Below, piece by piece: positions 34,750 through 46,796 of a stretch of DNA of 64,000 nucleotides. The position numbers were made by a program, and so were the translations under genes. How positions within the stretch are numbered: the stretch's first letter is position 1; every line of letters starts with the position of its first letter. The notes under the pieces were generated by a model. The model was not told the origin of the DNA. It saw only the letters and a list, made by a program, of their open reading frames with translations, and searched no databases. The DNA is from Sesamum alatum. Lineage: Eukaryota; Streptophyta; Magnoliopsida; Lamiales; Pedaliaceae. The stretch spans positions 17,566,136 to 17,630,135 of the forward strand of contig JACGWO010000013.1 of assembly GCA_034509735.1 (NCBI GenBank), read 5' to 3'.

Positions 34750-35290
34750 GTTTCATTTGGTGTTCGCCTTGGATGCAAAATTACCATCGAACTTAACATT
34801 TTTCTGCTCCACAGGATCAAGAAAATCTGTGAGAAAAACAGAATGCACCTCATTAGAATGTTGCGTGGCACCACATTTGCTGAACCTAATGACCTCATTA
34901 TCAAATTCCATGGAGAGAATTTCGGCATCTACATCAATTTTAGTTTTAGAGGTTTCAATGAATGGTCTTCCTAACAAGATGGATGTGGAATTAGGGGAGT
35001 TATCCTCCTAAAGATCAAGCACATAAAAATTAGCCGAAAAAACCAATTCATATATTTGCACAAGAACATCCTCTTAAACTCTTATGGGGTACACAATCGA
35101 ACGATCTGCGAGTTGAATAACCACTCCGGTTTCTTTCAAGGAACCAATGTGCAAAGATTCATAGATAGCATGAGGCATAACATTGATGGAAGCACCCAAA
35201 TCACACATGCCCTTTTCTATTCCAATCTTACCAATTTTGCAAGGGATAGAAAACGTACCCAGATCTTTGCATTTAAGAGGTATTTTTTTT
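34750..35290 (-). pseudogene. Retrotransposon aspartic protease, broken
   Basis: Minus-strand homology to plant gypsy retropepsins: FSIPCKIGKIGIEKGMCDLG leading into the catalytic D-L-G-A-S (about 35195), then NVMPHAIYESL, and later LLGRPFIETSKTKIDV. At least two stop codons interrupt it, in the segments near 35075 and 35010. An intact enzyme would cut the gag polyprotein. The reading frame does not continue into reverse transcriptase. Confidence 0.85.
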
Positions 35291-35639
35291 GAAGAATAGC
35301 GGATATATTTTCTCCCATATTTACCCTCTCATTACCTTTCAGTTTGCATTTATTGGTGCACAATTCCTTGAGAAAGTGTGCATAGCGAGGTATTTGTTTG
35401 ATTACGTCGAGCAAGGAAATGTTTACCTCTACTTTGTAGAAGGTTTCAAGGATTTCCTTATCCTCTTATTCTTTCTTAGACTTGACAAATCTTTCTGGGA
35501 GAGGAGGTTTGGTCACCCACACCTTGGGATACTCCTCGTCAGTTAGGTTAGGCTCGTTGGCTTGCTTTTGGGCCATCTTGAATTTATGCTCTATTTTACC
35601 CTATTCTGCATGCCCACGCTTAGTGTTATTTTCGTCATT

Positions 35640-36850
35640 GATGGGTTATAACTCTTTTCCACTGCGCAAGAAGATAGCACTAACATTTTGTTTAGGATTA
35701 ACTATGGTTTGACAGGTAACTTACCTTGGGACTCCAACCGACTGACAGATGACGCCAATTGACTCACTTGGGTCTCCAAATTTTGGATGCTTGCCCGAGT
35801 CTCTTGTTGGAATTGTTGGATGCTTTGTTCGAATTGTTGGGTGTTGGCGGCGAGCGTTTTCATCATTTACTCGAGAGATAAGCCTAGTTTAGAATCAAAC
35901 GGGGGTGGTGGCGGTCCAGGTGGTTATACGGAATTTCTAAAAATTCTGAGGTTGGGTGCCATAGCTAAGATTCGAATGATTTCACCACCCCGGATTGTAC
36001 GTGCTAGAAAAGGGGTCATATTTTCTCTATGGATGCTCGGAAAAACCACCTATGGCGTCGGCGTGTTCGGTGGGTCTCTCTTGGAGTGTGGGGCATGCGT
36101 CGGTGGGGTGTCCGTGGTGTTGCACACGTCACAAGATTTTACGTGTTGAGAATGTCCTGCAATAAATTCTTCAAAAAGTGAGGTCAATGTATCCAAGCGA
36201 TTTTCAACAGAGGCCATATGCGCCTCGTTAACCCCTTTCAATGGATGATCATATCGAATGCCAAATTGTTGGGTGTTGGATGCCATGGTGTTAAGTAGAT
36301 TGCGTGCTTCGGTAGGCATTTTGTCAAACAGAGCACCACCACTTGCCGCGTCCACCAAGGCTCTATCTGAGCATGTTAATCCCTCATAAAAGTATTGGAT
36401 CAATAAATGTGGTGTGATTTGGTGATGTGGGAAACTCTCCACTAAATGGTTAAACCTTCCCCAATATTCAAAGAGAATCTCCTCGGAATTTTGGCATATT
36501 CCACTAATGTCTTTCCGGATTGCCGTGGCTCAAGAGGCGGGGAAGTATTTTCCGAGGAACTGTTTCTTGAGGTCATTCCAAGTGGTGGTAGATCCCAATG
36601 GCACACAATAGAGCCAATCCTTTGCGTTGTCAGCTAAGGAAAATGGGAAGGCACGAAGTTTGACCTGCTCTTCGGTGACTCATTGAGGTCGTATGCCGGA
36701 GCATACTACGTGAAATTCTTTGAGGTGTTTGTGTGGCTCGTCACCTGCAAGACCACGAAAGGAAGGGAGTAAATGGATGAGTCCGGATTTAAGTTCAAAA
36801 TCTATCTCTAAAGATAGGTAGTCGATGCAAAGAGGTTGTTGGTTAAGGTC
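35640..36850 (-). pseudogene. Retrotransposon gag, broken
   Basis: Minus-strand motifs in order: LIHLLPSFRGLAGDEPHKHL, FHVVCSG, LRAFPFSLADNAKDWLYC, TWNDLKKQFLGKYFP, HHQITPHLLIQYFYEGL, DAASGGALFDKMPTEARNLL, then a C-terminal TRASIQNLETQVSQLASSVS and VNPKQNVSAIFLRSGKEL. Stops interrupt after GIRPQ (about 36685) and after FPAS (about 36530), and the C-terminal part is in shifted frames. Family: retrotransposon gag domain, the capsid protein that packages element RNA. Confidence 0.88.
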
Positions 36851-37129
36851 GGGGGAAGTTATCTCTTTAATCGATCTTTCTGAATGTTAAGCCATAATTT
36901 CTTCGTCGGGTTCGCTGGAAAAATCAGTGTCATTCAACGTTTGTTCTGTTTTGGTGATGAGAGTGGAAGAGGTGGAGGCCTATTCGGTTCGTTGCTTGGT
37001 TTCCTTCCGAAGCCTTCGTGCGGTCTTCTCGATTTCGAAATCGTATTAAAGTTCACCTACACGAGAAGATTGTGGTATGAAAACAAGTAACGATAATGAG
37101 TAACTAGGAAGAAATTGATTTAAAATCAC

Positions 37130-37154
37130 CAATCCCCGGCACGACACCAAAATT
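37130..37154 (-). other. Primer-binding site
   Basis: On the minus strand TTTGGTGTCGTGCCGGGGA follows the 5' LTR after a few bases. It resembles the TGGCGCCGTTGCCGGGGA-type site of Athila/Tat elements, which is usually matched to tRNA-Asp. This fixes the element orientation. Confidence 0.7.
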
Positions 37155-38455
37155 TGATGAGTGTCGAATCCATAAAAAATAACTCCTACACAAAAACTTG
37201 TAGAAGTAGTGAATAAGGTCGATCCACAGAGACTGGTTCTAAATTAATTTATTCGAGTGAAAGCAAAATAAATGAGGGGGGTGTTTTTTATTGAAAAATA
37301 CTAATTAACTACGAGATAAATTCAAAACACGAATAAAATATGAGAAGAGATTTTCAGTTGAAGACAGGTTCATGCTCGATTCCGCGGTTGATTTTAGATG
37401 CAAAGATGACAATTGTACAAAGTACATAAACTAGTTATGACCATTGGTACGACCTAACGACCTCACCTTTCCTTATCGTGTCGTTAGCCAAGGAACGTCC
37501 GTCGGCTAATTTCCTAATGAATAGAAAACCTTGGGAACGTCCTCAAGATTTAATCTATCAACATCATTAACAATTATAAAGGCCTAGTTCTAACCAACAA
37601 ATTCTTACGAGGATTCATTTAGGTTAGATTGTGCATTCCCACAACATAACCGACCACTATGACATGATAAATTATGCTGCGTTGCCACTAAGTATTAGAC
37701 TAGCAAACAATTACGGATTTGCAAGTCTAATTAGCTTGGCGAATATTCTTGACAATGAACAATTGGTCTTCTCATTCATAAATCAGATTGTTCGTGATGA
37801 AAGCACATAGAACAACACAACTATCCACATGAAAGAAAGTATGAAGCATAAATTAGATCTCACAACATGCGTGAATCAAACAATCACCATAACTTCAACT
37901 GAAAATTGAAGGAACTAGCCTAACATGCTTTTGAAAGAACACATGAAAGAAAGAGAGAATTTCATAAACTAAAATGCAGAGAATAATCGATGTCCCTTGT
38001 CTTCAATTACATTATCAATTTATACTAATTAATTTTCTAATAAACCTAGATACCGAAAAGGTAGATTCCTAATATAACTCTAAGTCCTTATTTAAATAAA
38101 ACTCTTAACCCTATTGAAACTCTTCAAGAAAGGAAGACTCTAACTTTCCAAAGTCATTATAATCCTTGTATGAATCCACTTTTCTCCAGAAAATTCGTCC
38201 ATCTTCTTCACATTTTGTTGACTTGTCCGCTGCACTAGACGTGGGCACGTCTAGTGAAAAAAGTAAGTCTGTCATAGTATTTTCTTCTCCAAAATTTTGT
38301 ATGTTTTTTTCACTTGTTTGGCTTTATTTCTTCAATCCTTACTCCATAAATACCTTTTTAGCTGCAAACACCAAATTTTACATGATTTAAGAGTTATTCA
38401 ATATCAAAAGATGGTTAAAACACTACTAAAATCATGGTCATTTGGACACTCATCA
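37155..38455 (-). repeat. 5' LTR (right copy)
   Basis: 1301 bases with the same TGATGAGTGTC and GACACTCATCA ends. Carries the same perfect 24-bp palindrome at 38233-38256. Confidence 0.92.
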
Positions 38456-40434
38456 AATCTCAAAGTAGCAGCACTATAAATTTTGAGAACGACGAACCAA
38501 AAAATATTTTGGAACTCTGTTACTAAACTATACTTGCATAATGCTTTTATTGCTTAAAAATGTTATGGAATGAAATGAAGTGAATAGGGGGACCTATTTA
38601 TAGAAGTCGGAAAGGTATCATTGAATGGACATATCCAATTAGAAAACATACCTTTGAAATGTTATGACTTTTTATCCGAATGGACGCATCATTCCATCCA
38701 AAAAATATACAATTTCACCAAATAGACGCAATGTTTCATCCAAAGGGTTTCACCCAATGGACACATCATTCCAATCAAATGGCACACCTACTCGGTTGAT
38801 TAGACACAATCTGATGATGATTGAACGCCATCAACCATGTTCCACATGTAATGAGCTTATTATGCATCGCATCGTAACCAATCACTTATTATGATTTATT
38901 CCAATAGACATAAATTTATTAAATAAATTTATTTTTTTAATTTATCATTCACCATTTCCGACACCGTTATTGTACATTTATTACATTCATTTCCCTATAA
39001 AATGATTTGTATTATTATAAAATTTTCATTTAAAACAAATCTTATTCATAATATATCATTTTTTATAATTAGTAAAGAAACTTGTAGAAACTCTATAAGC
39101 TAATTACAGTCCATATATTTTTTATATAATTGTTTAAAAATTGACAAGTTTTATGTTATATGTTGTTATATATCTAAATACTTACATGTGTATAATGCTT
39201 TTATAAAATACTATAAATGCTATTTTAAAAACTAAATTGAGCTTATATGTGTACTGGAAAATATATAAGATTGCATATATAATCAATTTATAATATTCAA
39301 TAATTTTGTGAGTAATGATATGATATATGTTAAATATTTATCCATCTAATTGAACATGAAATATACAATTTTAAATAATATAAATTTTTATGTTATAAAA
39401 TTATATGCATGATATATATTATTTCACCAAGATGCAAACATATTATGTGTATTTCTTAACAAATAATTTAATCTACAAAATATAGTCGCAGAAATATATT
39501 GAGCTTCTAAATACTTTTACATTATATAATTTATAATCAAATGACATATTTTAAATATTAAGTAAAAGTTCAAAATCACTAAAAAAAAAGTTCATAGGGA
39601 AGTTTTGCAATAAATATATTTTAGGGAGGTAAAAGAAACAGAAGGTAAGTAGAAAATGCATATTTGTTTTATCAATGTCAAATTATTTTATCAGGTAGGG
39701 TTTTTGTTACCTTTCATATTTTTATAGGGCGAATGCGACTATAGGTATACTTCATAGGTACAAAGTGTATCTTAACCCTAAAATTTATCATTTGTATATC
39801 TTTTAGGAATAATTGCAACTCTCAATCATGAGGTTTTCTCTAATTACATGTAGACCCCCTTAAATTTAAAAAAAAAATATTTACCTCCCCTAACCTAATG
39901 ATTGTTGAAATCCCCTAAACTTTTTTTAAATAACTATTTTATCTTTCATTATAAATTATAAATTATAAATTGTGGGTATTAAGTATAATTTTCTAAATCT
40001 AAGGCGGTCTACGTGTAATTAGACAAAAACTCAAGAAAATATACTGTAATTATCCTCACATTTTATGCCAGTGATGTGTATATACATAGTGTAATATGAG
40101 ATGCAACAGTAAATTGCAATAAATTTGAAATGAGAAATGAAGTAAATTTAAAGTTATAGAGCTTCTGTTACTGCAAATATTAAATTCTACAACATACATA
40201 AATTTTCGCAGAATTGCCCAGAAATTCTGCTTAGGATCCTCCTTTTATTGGCAAAACAATTGATTCTACTCCAACTCATATGGCTAAAATTATCGTGCTC
40301 AAAATCTTTTCTTCAAATTATCACCTGAGAGATAAAGGTAACAAGAGCCGGGACGAAGGCGACAATCTTTCCAGGGACGAAAGGCGAACGATCTTTCCAG
40401 GGACGTCGAGTGATCTACTTCAAATGTTTTCAAG
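38456..40434. other. AT-rich, gene-free region
   Basis: Imperfect repeats around AATGGACGCATCATTCCATCC (about 38640-38790) suggest further decayed repeat DNA. A Mutator-type foldback (about 39806-40056) is listed separately. From about 40200 the sequence is the 3' flank of MATE copy 2 and matches the flank of the MATE relic near 54510. Confidence 0.5.
39806..40056. mobile_element. Foldback MITE of the GGRTAATTAC family
   Basis: AGGAATAATTGCAACTCTC at left is paired with TGTAATTATCCT at right, with inner pairs around GGTCTACGTGTAATTAGA and its inverse. No clean target duplication. Confidence 0.55.
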
Positions 40435-43044
40435 TTAAGAATCAGAACTTTGCTTATTATCTTCTGCAGATTCCAAGTACCATCTTTTGAGTCGTGCTGA
40501 AGTTATCGATACCTGCAAAACGACGAGTAAGAAATGTCGTGAGCAACCGATTAAATTCACTTGTTTCGGGTGTAGAAATCATGCATGGCTTTTACCTCTT
40601 GATCCCAGTTTGTTCTCCACGTCATGAAGCTAAGTGCAAGTGTTACAGTAACAACTCCACAGATCATTCCGATCCATATTCCCTACAAGATCCGAAACCA
40701 GCTTGAGATATACGTAATGTAACCATGCATCTTAATGTATATTATTAGTCTGTATGGCGACTGTTGCTCTCATAACGAGTCTACAGTCGAAACATTATGT
40801 TTGTACTGCTAGTATTTAGCGATCTGAGTTGTGTAGGATTGCTAAAATATTAGTTATGGGGATAGATGTGTCACCTTCACTTGAAGTTGAAATACATATC
40901 CAAGAACCGCGCCAATTGGTAGTCCAACGATATAGAAGCAAACGAGGTTAATGATTGCAACTTTCGTCTGCAGCCCTGCTCCCACTGCCACACCTAGTAG
41001 TAAACAGACGCAAAAGTATACAGAAAAACATAAGAACGATGCGTTAAACCTCAGGGAGCTCAAGAGGTTCCCGTACTTCAATCGGTATAATGCTAACAAA
41101 CCGTGTAACTGGAGAACAAAGGATTGATGAACCTGAGAGCACAGGGTAAATGCCGCTGAGCAACACTGAGAAAGCGAGGAGAAGAGAGAGGTCCGACACG
41201 GTCTGAGCCACTTCCTCGTCATTTGTGAACAAGTATCCTAGTTTGTTGCCAAATGCCAAGCAGAGAATCCAGAAGAATAGCGCTATTGTAACTGATGTGC
41301 ACATCAGTACTTTGATTGAGAACTTTGTGGCTTTAGCATCTCCTCTCCCGAGCTCATTTGCAACGCGCACGCTGTTCAGAAAAGAAAACGAGAACAGATT
41401 TATAGATTCTGGAACAAGAATAGCGTGAATCACACGTATACTCTGGTTTAAGTGAGTAAACACATACATTGCAGAGCCCATAATGCCGAGGCAGATCATG
41501 AATTCCCATGCAACGACATTGAGACTGAAAAATTCAACTTCAGTCAGCAGAGATCTTCAGAATATAGGAAAATACAAATTAAGACAATGTGTTGAAGGAT
41601 TAGTTACCATATAGAGAAGGCGGATATCGAAACCTCTGCATTTTTCATGTATCCAGCCAGTAAGACCAGAATGGCATAGTACCATAACTCCAAGCTATCA
41701 TAAATCAATCAAAAACGACAGCAAACAACAAAGGATGCAGTTCTCGGCCAATCAGATTCTTCGTGTAATGAAAAAAATTTCATGATGCAAACATATAATA
41801 GTAAGATGAAACTTACCAGACCATCACACCAGAGGATATTGAGAGCTTCACGATTGGAAATATGTCCTTGACGGCAGCCAAAGAGAAGCCTTTCCATGAG
41901 TCGGGGCACCAACCTCCGAAAATGTAAATAAATTCACCAAAAACCAAGAACCACGAAGATATGCATAGTGCAGCCATTGCTCCATTGAGCCCCCAATTCA
42001 GAACATAGACGAAAAGCCAAGACAAGGGAATATGGATCGCGAATTGCATAACGGATAACCATGCAATGACCATGTTCTTCTGCTGTGCTTGCAGATACAT
42101 TTGAATTGTCGTGGAGAAAACAATGCTGTAGAGAAATATTATGAACCATAGAGATATGTGCCCTGCGGATTTAGCAATGGCTTTTTCCTCGCCGAGTAGG
42201 TTAAATATTGGTGTTGCAAAGATGAAAACAGGGAGTAAGACGGTTAGTGCAGTGAGATCAACCAGCCATGACCTTTGCAGGAAAATGCCCATCATGTGGT
42301 ACTGTTTTGCTCCAAAAGCTTGGCCGCAAAGAGTTTCAGTTGCACTCGACATTCCAATCTGGGAGACGACAAGTAAATTTATAAATTTCGAGGGTAAATC
42401 TAGTAGGAGAGTTACTCTCCAGACATTGCAGCAAATCAATCCAGAAAAAGGAAAAGGTATAGACGATAAGTCAGTTCAACATAAGACTGCTTATTATGTT
42501 AATAGACATGTTAGTTTTCCTTGTTTGTTTTCTTGAATTATGTTATCTGCAGCGCATAGAAGCAGCAAAACTGCATCAATACACTTGGAATTTCGCTTTC
42601 TCCATCACAGTTGTAATTAACAGTTCAACATTTTGCTTCAACATATATATATATATAACTTAACTCTATCTGATCTCATTGAATACTTTCAATCATCAAT
42701 ATACAGATAACTAAGTTAAGCAACAGACGAATTACTTTGTGCATCAATTCAGATTACACTATAAGTACGAGATACAGGGATATCGAACATGAACGTACCA
42801 CTATCCCGTTCACGAATCGCACGCTTAGAGTCTGAACAAGTGCGTATCCAGCAAGATCTACCGAGCTTATATGTCCAACAAACGACTGTGTCACAATGAT
42901 CGTTCCAAACGAAGTCACCCTCGAAATAATACTTGGCAATGCGACCCTCCATATTTTCTTGGATTCTTCACAAATCCTTCCCTTCAAATCCCCTTTTTTC
43001 TCTGCTGCAGTACTCAGCAGAGTCTCTTGTACACTACTATCCAT
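40435..43044 (-). CDS. MATE efflux transporter (DETOXIFICATION family), copy 2
   Basis: Eight coding exons on the minus strand: 43044-42799, 42358-41817, 41694-41608, 41524-41468, 41371-41133, 40993-40875, 40682-40596 and 40512-40435, giving 484 residues. Motifs parallel copy 1: SFVGHISSVDLAGYALVQTL, ETLCGQAFGAKQYHMMG, CLELWYYAILVLLAGYMK, VRVANELGRGDAKATKFS, VLSGVAVGAGLQTKVAIIN and WRTNWDQEV. About 12 membrane spans. A 5' UTR intron (about 43048-43772) appears to precede the start codon, since TTTCAG is followed by GGC-ATG and GAGCAG|GTAAT lies upstream. Same-strand tandem paralogue of the 16132-18804 gene. No disabling change seen, so both copies may be functional. Substrate unknown. Confidence 0.95.
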
Positions 43045-43047
43045 GCC

Positions 43048-43772
43048 CTGAAACAATAAAAAACGAACGCAAAATCAGCCTATTCTACATTACAATGAAT
43101 AGCACTACAAAAACAGCTGATCTGAAATCTTTTTATGAACATCCAACACTACAAACACATCTTTCTTCAACTCGAAAACATAACCTGAATCAGAAGCTGT
43201 TTTCAAGTTAAAATTTCTCCTTTCAAGTTAGTATTTGGGGGACAGTTCATTCATTCTTTGCATTAAACTGCACCTATAACTTTGGTGCACTTTTTGACAG
43301 ATACAATCAATAAGAAAAGAGAAAGGGAAAGTTCAACTAATGAAGAAAAGCACTTCTCCGAAAAATTCTTAACCAAACCAGATTTGGACGAACCAAACCA
43401 AACACTGAGTAAATGTGATACACTTAACTTGATTGGTCATTTTTTCTGAATTGTACTGTACACCTACGCCAATCACATGACACTTGACATATAATTGGTT
43501 CAAGTTCGACCAAACTCAGCCTGGAATAGCATTTCTGCACTGTTCCCATGTTTGGTAAGAGGATAAATGAGGAGAGAAAGGCAGATGAAAACAGGACACA
43601 GATTTCAAAGGGACAGGCAAGAAAACAACTTATCTCCAAGAATCAATTAGAAGCTGCTGTCATGAGAATAATATATATTGCAAGAGTTCATACATGAAAT
43701 GATCACAATGAAGCAGAAAGTTTGCTCAAACGAAAAAGTACAAGAATAATACACAAGAACACAGAATATTAC
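43048..43772 (-). other. Probable 5' UTR intron of MATE copy 2
   Basis: Donor GAGCAG|GTAAT (reverse of 43773-43768) and acceptor TTTCAG (43048-43053) flank this non-coding stretch just upstream of the ATG. Without it the leader would have to be contiguous. No transcript evidence is available. Confidence 0.6.
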
Positions 43773-43773
43773 C

Positions 43774-44204
43774 TGCTCCTATGTACGTAGCTTGCCTAGC
43801 TGATAATGATGAAGTGTTTCTGCTTACAGCTTACTACGACCACCCCGGGAGGCGGGCGGCGGCCGCCGCGGTGGTGGTGGCGGCGGATTAAGTTGAAGAG
43901 ATGAACCTTGAAACACTGAGAAGTGTTCTCACTATATTATTCATTCTCAGTTTTCTTTCTTCATTTTGTCTGTGAGTTTGTGAAATATTCTAGCCAAATC
44001 ATGTCAAGCTAAACCAAACTGATCCAATGTGACTAATCTCCTTTTTTTTTTTTTTTAATTATATCATAATTACACAATGAGTGTATTATTATTAAATAAT
44101 TGGTTCAGATCTAATCAAATCTGATTCGTTCGGGTTAGAATTTTTTTTCGATTTGTTATATATTTTACTTTATTTAATATATATGAAATGCGTATTAAAG
44201 CTAT
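43774..44204. promoter_or_regulatory. Upstream region of MATE copy 2 with a CGG-rich patch
   Basis: A GC-rich block at about 43840-43890 (GGCGGGCGGCGGCCGCCGCG, then GGTGGTGGTGGCGGCGG) stands out in AT-rich DNA. It lies near the expected transcription start, perhaps in the first UTR exon. Confidence 0.45.
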
Positions 44205-44265
44205 AAGGTATAATGCAATTTACCTCCATGTAATATTACAAATGAGCAAATTAACTCTCTATGAG

Positions 44266-44298
<33 letters not shown>

Positions 44299-44515
44299 AG
44301 CAATTTAACTTCACGTGTTCTTTAAAATGGAGCAATTTACCTCCCTGTCTATGGAGGTAAATTGCTCCATTCAAAAGCATAGGGAGGTAAATTGATTCAT
44401 TTTAAAAAATACATGAAGATAACTTGCTATTTTATTTTTTTATAAAGGGGTAATTTACTCATTTTCAATATCACAGGAAATTGTTTGTATTTTTTTTCTT
44501 AAAGGTAAATTATCT
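44205..44515. mobile_element. Foldback MITE with poly(A) run
   Basis: GCAATTTACCTCC, GGAGCAATTTACCTCC and their inverses (GGAGGTAAATTGCTCC) form several nested pairings between 44215 and 44500. An A run of about 32 lies at 44266-44297. Same GGTAAATT family as 21285-21712. Confidence 0.6.
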
Positions 44516-44833
44516 ATTTTATTTAAAAAGTAATAAAAGATTTATATACAAAAATTGTGTAATAAAATTTAAAGTATTCTTAATTAATGTCGGAAGCCCA
44601 TGGTGGTGGTTTTGGATCTAACGTTGGTTGACTGACTGATTTTAATGAAATATTTAAATAGGAAAGGCTGTCAGCATTTTAATTACAAGTCAAATAATGT
44701 TTTAGGCTTGACTTGATAATGCTCATGTGTGTTAAATGCTAACAGCATAATTAAATAATGACGCTCATGTCATGTGTGTTAAATTCTTTGTGATTCGACT
44801 ACTTGGAGAAATGTTGAATGTGCTCGTACAGTT

Positions 44834-45437
44834 TAGAGATGATAATAGGTTCGAATCTGGGTCTAATTCGAATTCAGACTAGACCTGTTTCGAACGGAAC
44901 TAATTTGGATGCTTTAATTGGGTTTCAGGACTAGGATTTGGACCCGCCTCGAACCCTCCCAATTATTATTATTTTTAAATTTTTTTATATTATTTATATA
45001 TATATTTATATAAAATATATATATAAATATATTTGTACAGATATAAAAATATATATAATTCAGTTATACTTATATATAAGATATAAGTTTAATAGTTTTA
45101 TAATTTAAAATAATGATATCTATACTTTATAAACATTTTAATGTTTATATAAGTAACATATTTTCTAAAACTTTTAATATTTCAATACTAAAATATGCGC
45201 ATATAAATTTATAAAAAAATATGTTAACCTTTAAATATTATTATTGTCTCATATTTCTAAAATTATGGTATTATTATTTTTTTAAAAAAATATTTTTTTA
45301 ATATTTTAAAAATACTAACCGAGTCTATTGGGTCCAATCCGATCGGTCTCGGGTCCAGGGCGGGTCGGGCATTTTCTTGATGCAACAGGTCTTAGGTGTT
45401 GGCAAATTCATACCGGACCCATCCCGTTGCCATCCTT
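44834..45437. mobile_element. Diverged hAT-like MITE
   Basis: Left end TAGAGATGATAATAGG and right end CCGTTGCCATCCTTGCA are imperfect inverted repeats of the plant hAT CAAGGATGGCAA type. GGGTCTAATTCG / CGGGTCGGGCA-like subterminal sequence and an AT-rich centre complete it. No clear 8-bp duplication. Confidence 0.5.
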
Positions 45438-45754
45438 GCATACAAATAAATGCATTAGTTTAAGTATAAAATTAAATAAATAATTTGTTTAACAATGAAA
45501 TTAGGGTATTTGAAGGTTCTTTATACCACTTCTATAGTATACAGGAGCAAACTGCAATGAACCATTTTTATTAGGATGAATTGCATTGACACTCTACGAG
45601 ATTAAGTTAAATTATCCAAATATCTCCCACCTTTTTACAAATATAGCTAGACTTCTTGAGAGGTATTAGTGTAATATTTTTTATGACGATATAGGATATA
45701 ATTGTAATTACAACTATAATCTTAGAGGATGTAATTGTAATTTTATAAAAGATT

Positions 45755-46300
45755 GGGATAATTACACTTTCCTCCCCTAAGGTTTGGTGTAATTACACAT
45801 AGACCCCATGTGGTTTGGAAAATTGCATCCAATACTCCTGAGGTTTGCTTCTGTATAATAAATAGGTCCACTCGTTAGTCAAAATTCACCGAATTTGTTA
45901 ATATTTACAAAAAGAATTGAATGAAAATCGATATGTACTCTAAATTGACTTATTACTGACTTATTGCAGGTCAAATAATTTTTTTCTAACTAAAGTACCC
46001 TTATAATGGTGAATATATACCTCCTCACAATCATTAACGTGTGAATATGTATAATGGTAGTTTGATCATAAAAGATTTTTTTGACCTACAATAATTTATT
46101 ACTAAGTTAATCGATGGAAAATAATGATTTTTATTTAGTTTTTTGTTAATATCAACAAATTCAGCTAATTTTGACCAACGAAAGGACCTATTTATTAGAT
46201 AGAAGCAAACCCCGGGGATACTAGATGTAATTTTCAAACCATAAGGAGTTACGTATAATCACACCTAACCTCTGAGGAGGGAGCGTAATTATCCCTACGA
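45755..46300. mobile_element. Foldback element of Mutator type
   Basis: GGGATAATTACACTTTCCTC at the left pairs with GGAGCGTAATTATCCC at the right. Internal paired blocks include GAGGTTTGCTTCTGTATAAT versus ATTAGATAGAAGCAAACCCC. Only a weak target duplication remains. Confidence 0.7.
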
Positions 46301-46399
46301 GATATGTAATGTTTGTGCATTTTGACTTAATTTTAAAGTATACCAATATAATTTACTCTTTTTCTTATTATGATATGAAAGGACCAATATCTTATTAAA

Positions 46400-46796
46400 G
46401 GGTAAATTACATCCACATCTTCTGAGGTTTGACATAATTACAAATATCCTCTAAGGTTTGCAATTTTTAACCAATAGTTTGAAATTGATCATTTTGCCCT
46501 TTAATTTTTTTTATTAAAATTATAGGAAAATCAACCGAGACAAATTATATTATTACTTCTCTATGTAAAAACTTATGTAATCTCTCCCTACGCATTGTAG
46601 TCCAATTTTTTTTAAGAAGTAAATAAAAAAAATTCAGTATATGGGGGCATTTTGGTCAGTTCACCTATAAAAATGGATGAAAATGGGTTATTTATTAGAC
46701 GGTTACAAACCTCATAAGAATATTTATAATTTTTCATATAACAAGAAAGTATTTATAATTATATTAAATATCAGAAAATTTAACTGTAATTTACCC
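46400..46796. mobile_element. Foldback MITE, same family as 21285-21712
   Basis: Starts GGGTAAATTACATCC and ends TAACTGTAATTTACCC. The interior follows the copy inside the Helitron almost base for base in places. The 9-bp flanks CTTATTAAA and TTTATTAAA differ at one position. Confidence 0.85.

Larger units (their letters stand above)
30907..38455 (-). mobile_element. LTR retrotransposon with gag and protease only (TR-GAG-like)
   Basis: Two LTRs (30907-32475 and 37155-38455) are flanked by identical 5-bp duplications AATCT (30902-30906 and 38456-38460). Each LTR begins TGATGAGTGTC and ends GACACTCATCA. The primer-binding site beside the right LTR and the purine tract beside the left LTR put the element on the minus strand. 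The 4.7-kb interior contains broken gag (about 36850-35640) and broken aspartic protease (about 35290-34750). I find no reverse transcriptase, RNase H or integrase motif on either strand. The gag resembles those of Ty3/gypsy Athila/Tat lineages. Such gag-only elements (TR-GAGs) move using enzymes of other retrotransposons. Confidence 0.9.

Noticed and set aside
34476..34928. 150-codon minus-strand frame
   Set aside because: Shadow frame overlapping the true protease frame; no motif of its own.
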